Positions 7,251 to 14,255 of a DNA stretch of 64,000 nucleotides are shown piece after piece. The position numbers and the translations under genes are program-made. Source of the DNA: Planococcus sp. CP5-4_YE. GTDB lineage: Bacteria; Bacillota; Bacilli; Bacillales_A; Planococcaceae. Position 1 is the stretch's first letter; each line of letters starts with the position of its first letter. The stretch is from NCBI RefSeq assembly GCF_019042655.1, contig NZ_JAHPZO010000013.1, positions 22,318 to 86,317 on the forward strand, given 5' to 3'. The notes below the pieces were generated by a model, which was not told the origin of the DNA, ran no database searches, and saw only the letters and a program-made list of their open reading frames with translations.

Positions 7251-7643
7251 TCAGGATTCGATTTCTTTCAGCGCTGCGGCCAGTCGCTGGGCAAAATGCC
7301 GAGGCGGCTCCAGCGATTCCATCGTGATTTCAACCAGGTTCTGATTCATGTGGATGCACTGGCGGAATGCAATCGGCAGCGGAATCGGGAATCTGCGCAA
7401 GGTGTCTTCAAAAGCCAACATTTCTTCCGGCAGGATGTATACACGGGCTTTGTTGACAGCGGCCCCGTCTTGCTGGAAATACTCAAAACTGATTTCCATA
7501 TCCAGTTTGAAACTGAAAAAACTAGAGCCGAGGAAAATTTCCAGTTTCTTTGTTTTCGTGAAATGGAATTTTCCTTCACGGTATTCGCAGCGTGCTTTTA
7601 AGGTTCTTTTGACTTCATCAGCAATCAATAACTCTTCGTTCAC
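7251..7643 (-). CDS. Hypothetical protein upstream of the LOV-STAS gene
   Basis: 130 residues, not recognised. No signal peptide or membrane helix. Predicted beta-rich middle (GKFHFTKTKKLEIFLGSSF) and an amphipathic C-terminal helix (PPRHFAQRLAAALKEIES). The AAAGGACGGTATAAGTG translation-start context supports the 5' end. Only 78 bases separate it from the photoreceptor start, so it may be a co-expressed partner in light or stress signalling; that is inference. Confidence 0.65.
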   Translation of the reverse strand: MNEELLIADEVKRTLKARCEYREGKFHFTKTKKLEIFLGSSFFSFKLDMEISFEYFQQDGAAVNKARVYILPEEMLAFEDTLRRFPIPLPIAFRQCIHMNQNLVEITMESLEPPRHFAQRLAAALKEIES

Positions 7644-7831
7644 TTATACCGTCCTTTCGTCCTGTTCCGCGGCTCCAAATTTTTTCTTTAATGTTCTATA
7701 CCCGAAATTATTGCTTTTTTCCCATAGGCCGAAAATTTTTTCCGAGACTTTTGCACATATCTTTTTAGCATTTTTAGTTAAGTAGGGCTTTGGTGTGGTT
7801 ACCGGAGAGATTTTTACTAAAGGAACCGTAG

Positions 7832-8302
7832 TTAATGATGATGCCCAGAGCTTCCTGCATCCGGCCCCGGTCCTTCTTTCAAGCTCTCGAGTTCGCTGTC
7901 GGACAGCTCCCCGACAATGAATTGGTAATGCGGATTGCTGATGGCATCTCCGCTTCCGGCATGCACTTCAAGGAAATAAAGTCCATCGCTCCTGAAATTT
8001 ACTTCCATTTGATAAACGCCTTCTCCAACTTCTTGTGCCTCTTTCATTGGATACGGAATCGACCCGTCCTGTTTAAGGATTTCAAAATGAACAAAGTTCG
8101 CTTCTTTCACCGATTCTCCATTTTGCATCAATTTCGCTTCAAGCATCGCAGTTTCACCGGGAACAATTTCTTCCGGTACATCCATCAAGATCTGCAACGG
8201 TGCTTCCTGCTTATACAAATCCGCCGCATCGCTACGCACCGAACAAGCGCTTAACAACAAAATGGCGGCAGCGGCCACAAGCGGCCCATAAAATTTCTTC
8301 AT
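7832..8302 (-). CDS. YtkA/FixH-like lipoprotein
   Basis: 156-residue exported lipoprotein: MKKF, a hydrophobic core, then the lipobox LLSAC. The mature part is a single immunoglobulin-like YtkA/FixH domain with PEEIVPGETAMLEAKL and a later GLYFLEVHAGSGD. It ends in HHH. The MKKF start is preferred because GGGGGG-AACGG lies upstream; an earlier in-frame ATG at 8332 would overlap the preceding gene. It lies 14 bases after the PepSY membrane protein, so the two form an operon, probably for metal or respiratory-complex related handling at the membrane. The terminal histidines could bind metal. Confidence 0.82.
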   Translation of the reverse strand: MKKFYGPLVAAAAILLLSACSVRSDAADLYKQEAPLQILMDVPEEIVPGETAMLEAKLMQNGESVKEANFVHFEILKQDGSIPYPMKEAQEVGEGVYQMEVNFRSDGLYFLEVHAGSGDAISNPHYQFIVGELSDSELESLKEGPGPDAGSSGHHH

Positions 8303-8316
8303 TTCCGTTCCCCCCT

Positions 8317-9696
8317 TCATGCATTCAGCCATTTCTTCACTGCCGGCAGGCGCTGGATCACCAGTTTATCGAACAGCCAAACAATGACCATCGACAGTCC
8401 CGCAAGCGGGAACAACAAGCCGAGCACAATCATCAACAGTAAAAACGATTTTGTCTGGAACAACGGCGGCGCTTTCGGGGCGCCCATGCCTTTTTTCGGT
8501 TTGCGCTTCCACCACAGATAGACGCCACTGACGGCTACAAAGACAATGCCGAGGCAAATAAACAAGCTGATTAATTGATTGATCAGGCCGAATTGCGAAC
8601 CTTTATGGAGCGTGATGCCCCACGCGACGACTTTGCCGATGACACCGTAATTGTCATAGCGGTAATCCGCCAGTACCGCGCCAGAATATTGATCGATGTG
8701 CATCGTTGCCTCATCCTGCGCTTTTGGCGGGAACACGGATAGCGTATAGACGCCCTCCGGTTCTTGCGGGATGAACACCGAGTAGGCCGGATGAATGCCT
8801 TCCTGATCGGCAATTTCGACTACTTTATCGAGCGACAGCGGGACCAGCCCTTGCACCGAGGACAGCGGCACGTCCAAGGTTTCCGCGGCCCACGGTACTT
8901 CTGCAATATCCTGCGTTTCGACGTCCGATTTCGGCGCGTCGCCGACCCACACAGACGGTGGATAACCTTCTCCTGTGTTGGTCACCATCGCTTGGAAGTT
9001 GGTGCCCCAAAAGCCCGACCACGGAAGCCCGGTCATGATCAAAAACAATAATCCGGCAGACAGCCAAAACGCCGGCACTGCGTGGAGGTCTCTTCTGCGA
9101 ATTTTCGGCCCTTGGCGAAGGCGCGGGAACAACACGCCGCCCGCGCCGTTCATCTTTTTCGGGAACCACAAGAACAAACCAGTAACAATGAGCACGACCG
9201 CCCAGCTCGCGGCCAGTTCAACGATGCGGTCACCGAGCGTCCCGGCCATCAGCTCGCCGTGGATTTCTTCGATTTTGTCCATGATGCGGTCATCGTTGTT
9301 CAATTCACCGAGCGATAAGCCGGTGTACGGATCGATGAATACTGTCATCGACATGCCATCCGCTTCAACTTTCACTTCGCTTGAACGCGATTCATTTTCA
9401 CCGGGGCGATAAGCCGTGACGATGCCTTCCGGATACAGCCGGTTCACTTCCGACAGCTGCTCCGAAATCGCCACCCGCTCTTCTTGCGCTTGAACTTCAT
9501 AGTAATCCGCATACAGCACATTCTCAATTTCCGCTTTGAACAAATACACCGAACCGGTGATCGCAAGCAGCACCAATAGCGGCGCAAACACAACTCCCGC
9601 GTACAGGTGCCAGCGCCAGACAGATTTATAAAACTGCCCGCCTTTTGCTTGTTTCGTTTTTATAGCTGCCGATTTGTTTCGTTCCTCATTTCCCAT
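8317..9696 (-). CDS. PepSY-associated transmembrane protein
   Basis: About 459 residues. PepSY_TM architecture: a first helix in WRWHLYAGVVFAPLLVLLAI, an extracytoplasmic PepSY domain (VNRLYPEGIVTAYRPGENES region), two further helices, a second PepSY-like segment (VVEIADQEGIHPAYSVF) and C-terminal helices ending in LVIQRLPAVKKWLNA. Histidines in helices (WRWHLYAG, EIHGELM, AVPAFW) fit the haem/iron-reductase-like pattern known in PiuB-type proteins. The start at 9696 is chosen from GAGGCGG five bases upstream; ATG 9720 is possible. A perfect 17-bp palindrome upstream (9759-9775) may be its operator. First gene of the operon with the YtkA-like lipoprotein. Confidence 0.85.
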   Translation of the reverse strand: MGNEERNKSAAIKTKQAKGGQFYKSVWRWHLYAGVVFAPLLVLLAITGSVYLFKAEIENVLYADYYEVQAQEERVAISEQLSEVNRLYPEGIVTAYRPGENESRSSEVKVEADGMSMTVFIDPYTGLSLGELNNDDRIMDKIEEIHGELMAGTLGDRIVELAASWAVVLIVTGLFLWFPKKMNGAGGVLFPRLRQGPKIRRRDLHAVPAFWLSAGLLFLIMTGLPWSGFWGTNFQAMVTNTGEGYPPSVWVGDAPKSDVETQDIAEVPWAAETLDVPLSSVQGLVPLSLDKVVEIADQEGIHPAYSVFIPQEPEGVYTLSVFPPKAQDEATMHIDQYSGAVLADYRYDNYGVIGKVVAWGITLHKGSQFGLINQLISLFICLGIVFVAVSGVYLWWKRKPKKGMGAPKAPPLFQTKSFLLLMIVLGLLFPLAGLSMVIVWLFDKLVIQRLPAVKKWLNA

Positions 9697-9758
9697 CTGT
9701 TCCGCCTCTTTCTCATGCATCCTGTTTTATGTATTTTTCGACTCTATTCAGTAAACGC

Positions 9759-9775
9759 CTAAAATCGGATTTTAG
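9759..9775. promoter_or_regulatory. Perfect 17-bp palindrome, candidate operator
   Basis: CTAAAATC-G-GATTTTAG (8-1-8) lies about 40-80 bases upstream of the PepSY gene start. The binding factor is unknown. It does not match the Fur box. Confidence 0.45.
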
Positions 9776-9816
9776 ATTAAAGCCCAGCAAAAATCATGGA
9801 ATGTCGCATCAACAAA

Positions 9817-9851
9817 AAGGGAGATGCGCCTTCACTCAGCGCATCCCCCTT
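9817..9851 (-). terminator. Rho-independent terminator for the small membrane gene
   Basis: Stem AAGGG-a-GATGCGC / GCGCATC-c-CCCTT with a T run on the minus strand, downstream of the gene ending at 9959. Confidence 0.75.
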
Positions 9852-9958
9852 CTTCAGTGCTTCCTCCATTACCCACGATTCATACAACGGCGTGCCCGTT
9901 ATTCTGCTTTAACCGTATTATATACCGAAACGCTGCGATGTTTCCTCTGCCAGGCATT

Positions 9959-10150
9959 TCAGGAGTCCGGTTCATCTTCCTCTCCTTTTTGTACAATCCA
10001 TTGAATCATTCCAATGAATAAAATAAAGAGAGCTATCGCGACAGCTAGTTTTGCCACTGGATCCGGCAGCACAGCTCTCAGGTCAAAGAAGATATGCCCC
10101 CAGGTGGTGAAGACTGACAGTATCATTGCCACCAAAAACGTGCGCTTCAT
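9959..10150 (-). CDS. 63-residue membrane protein
   Basis: Two hydrophobic helices (residues 4-24 and 35-55) followed by the acidic tail KGEEDEPDS. A strong GGGAGGGG ribosome binding site lies upstream of the ATG. Function unknown. It stands 39 bases after the alpha/beta hydrolase gene, so possibly in the same transcript. Confidence 0.65.
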   Translation of the reverse strand: MKRTFLVAMILSVFTTWGHIFFDLRAVLPDPVAKLAVAIALFILFIGMIQWIVQKGEEDEPDS

Positions 10151-10189
10151 TCTACCCCTCCCGCTAATGATCTCTACTATTCCTTTTAC

Positions 10190-11041
10190 TTAAGTTAATC
10201 CGTCTATATAACCCTTATACACTTGCTGGAATTGTGGCTTCTCCTCCAGGAATGGATAGTGATTGCTGTTTTCGAAGATCGCCAGCTGCGCTCCCGGAAT
10301 CAGCTCAGCCATCTCTTGTGAATACAGGAGCGGGCACTGCACATCGTGACGCCCGCACATGATCAAGCTAGGTGTTGTGATTAAATGTAGTTTGCGGGTC
10401 AGATCAAATAGCTGCAGTTCACGGTTAAAGAAATTCATCCGGATAGCCGACAGCTTTTTAGTTATCGGACTTGAGAAATATGCTTCGTAATTATTTGGAT
10501 GAGATAAAGACAGCTTGGTCCTTTCGATTTTCCATTCCTTCTTCTGTTGTTCGGCGGTATCGGGGCTTTTCAAGTTTTCAATCAGCTCCTGCATTCGTAA
10601 AAATAGAGGGTGTTCCGAATTGTAGATGCAGTCTTTTGAAAACGTCATATACTCTCGCGCCGCTGCTCCAGTAATGACCAGGAACCGGAGATGCGCTGAG
10701 AAATGGATTCCGTAAACGACAGCGAACATGCCGCCAGTTGAATGTCCCGCAAATCCCCATTGCCCAAAACCTAAAGCTGTGCGTATCGCTTCAAGGTCAA
10801 AGACACTTTCGAGCATGCTCAGCTCATACGGATGCTGTGCTTTCTCGGAATTTCCTGCCTCGCGCAGATTAACCAGATAGACACGATTTGTTTCGGTGAA
10901 TGCTTCAGCAAAATAATCTCCGGTCTCGTTGAATTCTGAATAAAGATGCGTCACGCACAATGGCTCGCCGATGCCTTTGGCGAACACTTCAAACTCGCCT
11001 CGTGAAGTTGAGACCATCATTCGCTCCCAGTTCATCTCCAT
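10190..11041 (-). CDS. Alpha/beta hydrolase
   Basis: 283 residues. The alpha/beta-hydrolase fold is shown by the nucleophile elbow GFAGHSTGGM (serine nucleophile) and the C-terminal LIMCGRHDVQCPL and ENSNHYPFLEEKP motifs carrying the acid and the catalytic histidine. Substrate unknown; an esterase, lactonase or proline-iminopeptidase-like role are all possible. It follows the 62-residue membrane gene closely (21 bases) and sits between cytochrome c assembly and small membrane genes. Confidence 0.85.
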   Translation of the reverse strand: MEMNWERMMVSTSRGEFEVFAKGIGEPLCVTHLYSEFNETGDYFAEAFTETNRVYLVNLREAGNSEKAQHPYELSMLESVFDLEAIRTALGFGQWGFAGHSTGGMFAVVYGIHFSAHLRFLVITGAAAREYMTFSKDCIYNSEHPLFLRMQELIENLKSPDTAEQQKKEWKIERTKLSLSHPNNYEAYFSSPITKKLSAIRMNFFNRELQLFDLTRKLHLITTPSLIMCGRHDVQCPLLYSQEMAELIPGAQLAIFENSNHYPFLEEKPQFQQVYKGYIDGLT

Positions 11042-11062
11042 TCTCCTTTCTCATCTAAAACT

Positions 11063-11251
11063 TCAAGCGGCTCTTTCTATTTTTCTTTTCTTCAGATACG
11101 TATAAAGGGCGTGGATGCCGACCGCCAAAAGAACGCTTGCCGCTGCCGCATGATAACCTGATTTAATTGTTTGGCTAAGTGATGAAGCGCTGACTGCGGA
11201 CGAGCCCAGTACGCTTGCTAGGACGATGACGAGAATGATTCGGTCTTTCAT
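11063..11251 (-). CDS. 62-residue membrane protein
   Basis: Hydrophobic N-terminal segment (about 5-22) with SASSLSQTIKSGYH after it, then a second helix (about 33-52), and a basic end KKRKIERAA. Possibly signal-anchored. Lies between ccsB (30 bases upstream) and the hydrolase, so likely in one transcript with them. Function unknown. Confidence 0.6.
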   Translation of the reverse strand: MKDRIILVIVLASVLGSSAVSASSLSQTIKSGYHAAAASVLLAVGIHALYTYLKKRKIERAA

Positions 11252-11281
11252 AGATGCCCCTCCCCGATCGAAATTAAATAA

Positions 11282-12478
11282 TCATGCATATGAATGCAAG
11301 CCTGAAATGACTAAGTTCACGAAGACTTGATTAAAAATAATGGTACCGAAGCCGATAATTGCAAGCCACGCCGTCTTTTCGCCCGTCCACTCTTTGCCGA
11401 TCCGCAGGTGAAGAAATGCAGCATAGAAGAGGAAGGTAATGAGCGCCCAGACTTCTTTCGGGTCCCATCCCCAAAACCGGCTCCACGCAATTTGCGCCCA
11501 AATCATGGCGAAAAACAAGCCGCCCAGCGCAAATAACGGAAAACCAATAACGACTGAACGATAGGAGATCTCGTCCATCAAAGTTAAATCCACTTTGTTC
11601 GTGAAAGGCTGAAGCAATTGCGAAATTTTCTTGCGCGCAATCAAGCGAATCACTACATACAAGACTGTCCCGATAACAAAGGACCACAGTACCGAATTGA
11701 GCTTGGCTGTCTCAACGTTATTAGGAATCTCTACAAACCCTGCGTAATGAGAGGCCGGTTCATAATTTTCGGCAGTTCCAGAAACGGCTTGCGCCTCATT
11801 CGGTACCACAATGGCTGGCAGGGCATACTCATATACCTGGCTCTGGCCTTCTTGATTTTCAAATTGATAACTGGCGCTGTAGCCGGCAATTCCGAACGCG
11901 GATGTCACGAGAATGAAACCAACAACCACTACTAAGAAATACAGTACCATTTCCAAGAAGAATCCACTTTTGCTCTTGTTCGATGTATCTACCTTCTTCA
12001 ATAAATAGATCAATCCCGTTACAAACGACACGGATAACACGGCACTTGCAGTAGCCACCGTAATGACATGGATGGTGAGCCAGTGGCTTTGAAGCGCTGG
12101 AATTAGCGGCGATACTTCATTGGCGAACATGCTGGCATAGGCAATGATCAATATCGCAACCGGCAGCAAAAACAAGCCCACAACCGGTTGACGGTAAATA
12201 TAGAAAAACCCTAAAAAGCTCCCAATCAGCATAATGCCGAAGAATGTCAGAAATTCATTTAAATTACTGACTGGCGCATGGCCTGCCGCTACCCAGCGCA
12301 AAATAAAATAACCAAGCTGCGCGGCAAACCCTATAATCGTTAAGCCCATCGCAATCTTCACGGCCGACTGCTTTTTCGATTTTACAGCCACTCCAAATGG
12401 GATGATTGCGATTAAAAATATAATAAATGAGAAGAACAAGAATGAACTGCTTAATGAAACCAACGCTTCCGTAGACAT
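11282..12478 (-). CDS. ccsB: Cytochrome c assembly protein CcsB/ResC
   Basis: 398-residue polytopic membrane protein of the CcsA/ResC haem-handling family. The tryptophan-rich WWD-type motif appears as WGWDPKEVWALITFLFY (about residues 335-351). Conserved histidines flank it in the helices (SHWLTIHVI earlier, FLHLRIG later). In system II cytochrome c maturation, ResB and ResC transport and ligate haem to apocytochromes on the outer face. Here ResC is alone: no ResB or ResA lies adjacent, unlike the resABC order of Bacillus subtilis. The length matches ResC (about 390). A GGAGG site precedes the ATG. Confidence 0.9.
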   Translation of the reverse strand: MSTEALVSLSSSFLFFSFIIFLIAIIPFGVAVKSKKQSAVKIAMGLTIIGFAAQLGYFILRWVAAGHAPVSNLNEFLTFFGIMLIGSFLGFFYIYRQPVVGLFLLPVAILIIAYASMFANEVSPLIPALQSHWLTIHVITVATASAVLSVSFVTGLIYLLKKVDTSNKSKSGFFLEMVLYFLVVVVGFILVTSAFGIAGYSASYQFENQEGQSQVYEYALPAIVVPNEAQAVSGTAENYEPASHYAGFVEIPNNVETAKLNSVLWSFVIGTVLYVVIRLIARKKISQLLQPFTNKVDLTLMDEISYRSVVIGFPLFALGGLFFAMIWAQIAWSRFWGWDPKEVWALITFLFYAAFLHLRIGKEWTGEKTAWLAIIGFGTIIFNQVFVNLVISGLHSYA

Positions 12479-12691
12479 ATAGGCATTCCTCCAAATTGAA
12501 TAATATCATTCGAATATTTATTCCAATAATACCATTTTTTTCAACCTGCATAAGCGACTATTATGTGTCTATTGCTCCTCATCATTTTTAGTGAGCAAAC
12601 CGAAACTTGCCGAAAGACCTTTAATGCGTATTTCAAGTTTCTTTTCCAAAACTACTGATATCCATACGCGAAGACATGATATAGTCAAAAG

Positions 12692-12711
12692 GTCCGCTGC
12701 AAAAGCCGGAC
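12692..12711 (+). promoter_or_regulatory. 5'-UTR hairpin upstream of the leader peptide
   Basis: GTCCG-N10-CGGAC lies between a TATAGT-like -10 (about 12680) and the leader-peptide ribosome binding site. Confidence 0.4.
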
Positions 12712-12740
12712 AGCCATTACGAGTTTAGGAGGCGTTCATT

Positions 12741-12821
12741 ATGACAAACACAACTATCTTCATTATCCATGACTGCAAGGGGATAGCGCCGAATAGACCT
12801 GGCTCGTTCGCGTTCCCCTAA
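12741..12821 (+). CDS. 26-residue leader peptide of the acetyltransferase gene
   Basis: Short frame starting MTNTTIFIIHDCKG and ending SFAFP-stop. It has a near-perfect TAGGAGG site nine bases upstream of the ATG, better than that of the downstream gene. It ends 18 bases before the acetyltransferase start, and its last codons form one arm of a hairpin whose other arm is the acetyltransferase Shine-Dalgarno. This is the geometry of a translational attenuator or coupling peptide. The final Pro-stop is a context known to slow termination (as in TnaC). The inducer is unknown; polyamine sensing is suggested by the downstream enzyme. Confidence 0.6.
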   Translation: MTNTTIFIIHDCKGIAPNRPGSFAFP

Positions 12822-12835
12822 ATTCGAAAGGGGAA
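12813..12835 (+). promoter_or_regulatory. Hairpin sequestering the acetyltransferase Shine-Dalgarno
   Basis: TTCCCC (12813-12818, in the last leader codons) pairs with GGGGAA (12830-12835), the ribosome binding site of the gene at 12840. A competing GGGGA at 12779-12783 inside the leader could pair with the same arm and free the site. Confidence 0.55.
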
Positions 12836-12839
12836 AACT

Positions 12840-13295
12840 ATGGAATTGACAAATGTAAGCATTACTAAAGTAAACGCTGATAACTGGTACGCCTGCTGTG
12901 AACTGGAAGTGGCAGATGAGCAGCAAAGTTATATGGAACCAAATGCGGTGTCCATTGCCCAATCGAAGTTCGAACCGAGCCTGCGCCTATATGTAATTTG
13001 TGCAGACGGGCAAACTGTTGGATTTTTGATGTTCAACTCAGTTGCTGAAGAATTGGACGGCTATTGGATCTACCGCATCATGGTCGATCAAGCTTTCCAA
13101 GGACAAGGGATCGGGAAAGCTGCTACGACATTAATGCTCACGGAAATGGCTGATGCCTACGGTGCAAAAAAAGTGATCGTTGGCTATCATCCTGAAAATG
13201 CCGGAGCCCATCACCTGTATAAAAGCTTAGGCTTTGAAGATCAGGGGCACCGCTTCGGTAAAGAAATGGCTGTAGTGAAACAACTCACTGATTAA
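12840..13295 (+). CDS. GNAT acetyltransferase, polyamine (BltD/SpeG-like) type
   Basis: 151 residues. GNAT fold with the acetyl-CoA loop QGQGIGK (about residues 84-90) and the C-terminal NAGAHHLYKSLGFE motif. The N-terminal layout (ITKVNADNW, then EVADEQQSY) closely follows BltD, the Bacillus subtilis spermine/spermidine acetyltransferase. The predicted reaction is N-acetylation of polyamines or diamines, which would lower their toxicity. Expression appears to be controlled by the 26-residue leader peptide and hairpin immediately upstream. Substrate assignment is by family resemblance only. A bidirectional terminator follows. Confidence 0.85.
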   Translation: MELTNVSITKVNADNWYACCELEVADEQQSYMEPNAVSIAQSKFEPSLRLYVICADGQTVGFLMFNSVAEELDGYWIYRIMVDQAFQGQGIGKAATTLMLTEMADAYGAKKVIVGYHPENAGAHHLYKSLGFEDQGHRFGKEMAVVKQLTD

Positions 13296-13305
13296 CATCA
13301 CGCAA

Positions 13306-13341
13306 AAGAGGCCGGACTGGGGAATCCCAGTCCGGCCTCTT
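13306..13341. terminator. Bidirectional terminator
   Basis: The 16-bp stem AAGAGGCCGGACTGGG / CCCAGTCCGGCCTCTT with a 4-base loop lies between convergent acetyltransferase genes. Confidence 0.92.
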
Positions 13342-13343
13342 CT

Positions 13344-13883
13344 TTATGGATTCTGTATTTTATACAAAACATGCTTTCTTAACGGACTGCCTTCTGGAAC
13401 GCGCGGATGCTCGAATTCCCCTGCTTTCTCCATGGCGATCCGCTTCATGACGGTTACAGACGGTGTGTTAATCGTTGAAGTAAACGAGTAGATTTCTTTT
13501 TTGCCAAGCTCTTCGAACGCATATGTTAGGCAAGCTTTAGCCCCTTCTGTCGCATAGCCTTTTTTCCAAAACTGCTGGTCCAAGCGCCAGCCGATTTCGG
13601 TTGCGCCTTCAATTCCGATATCGAAATTGACATCCAATAATCCGATAAAGCCGATAAAAGCCCTGTCTTCTTTTCGCTCGACTGCCCAAAGCCCGTAGCC
13701 TTTCTCCTCAAAATGCGTTTCGATGCGGTCAATCAAAGCATCCGATTCGGCACGGCTCAAGGTTTTCGGAAAGAACTCCATTACGTCAGGGTTTGCATTC
13801 AATGCCGCGAACGGTGTGCGGTCAGACGCTTTCCAACGCCTGAATCCGAGACGTTCGGATTCGAATAGATAACCGTTCTGCAT
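13344..13883 (-). CDS. GNAT acetyltransferase, RimJ/RimL type
   Basis: 179 residues. It opens with the RimJ/L signature ESERLGFRRWKASDRTPF, has EIGWRLDQQFWKKGYATEG for acetyl-CoA binding (about 99-117), and NTPSVTVMKRIAMEKAGEF near the end. Predicted N-terminal-amine or small-molecule acetyltransferase; substrate unknown. Followed on the same strand by a short membrane-protein gene only 12 bases upstream of its start, so the two are probably co-transcribed. Confidence 0.85.
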   Translation of the reverse strand: MQNGYLFESERLGFRRWKASDRTPFAALNANPDVMEFFPKTLSRAESDALIDRIETHFEEKGYGLWAVERKEDRAFIGFIGLLDVNFDIGIEGATEIGWRLDQQFWKKGYATEGAKACLTYAFEELGKKEIYSFTSTINTPSVTVMKRIAMEKAGEFEHPRVPEGSPLRKHVLYKIQNP

Positions 13884-13895
13884 CTAATCTTCCTT

Positions 13896-14189
13896 TCATG
13901 CTTCTTTGTCGCTTGGCTTTTTTTCATCTTCCACTAAAAAGTATTTTTCCCGCCATTCCCGATCTGTCGCCCTGAACAAAAACCCCAGTCCTGAAAAAAA
14001 TAAAGTCGAACTTAAGATGATTGGGAAAATTCCCACTTCCCACAATGCCGTTAAATATAGGCCGTATTCGTAGTATCCCCCCGCACTCATGCCCATATTC
14101 AGGGAATACACTGCCGCCGCGACCAAAGTGAAGCCAAACAATACAATGCCTGTAATAACACCAATTCCACCTGCAATCAATTCTCTCAT
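13896..14189 (-). CDS. Small membrane protein, 97 residues
   Basis: Two hydrophobic helices (about 5-30 and 47-68) and a charged C-terminal tail ending KKPSDKEA. A GGAGGTT site lies just before the ATG. Unknown function. Probably first gene of a two-gene unit with the downstream RimJ/L-type acetyltransferase. Confidence 0.7.
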   Translation of the reverse strand: MRELIAGGIGVITGIVLFGFTLVAAAVYSLNMGMSAGGYYEYGLYLTALWEVGIFPIILSSTLFFSGLGFLFRATDREWREKYFLVEDEKKPSDKEA

Positions 14190-14215
14190 TATTTAACCTC
14201 CTATTTAGCTATAAA

Positions 14216-14249
14216 AAAACAGGCGTCCGGAATCCGAATCGCCTGTTTT
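14216..14249 (-). terminator. Rho-independent terminator of the subtilase gene
   Basis: AAAACAGGCG / CGCCTGTTTT stem followed by a T run on the minus strand, just past the protease stop. Confidence 0.85.
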
Positions 14250-14255
14250 CCTGTG

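Noticed and set aside
7680..7740. GGGTAT-like sigma-B -10 upstream of the LOV-STAS operon
   Set aside because: No convincing GTTTAA at the right distance. The known sigma-B link of YtvA is not enough to call the promoter.
12479..12540. GAATAA...TTATTC inverted similarity upstream of ccsB
   Set aside because: Arms match for only six bases in AT-rich DNA; not better than expected by chance.
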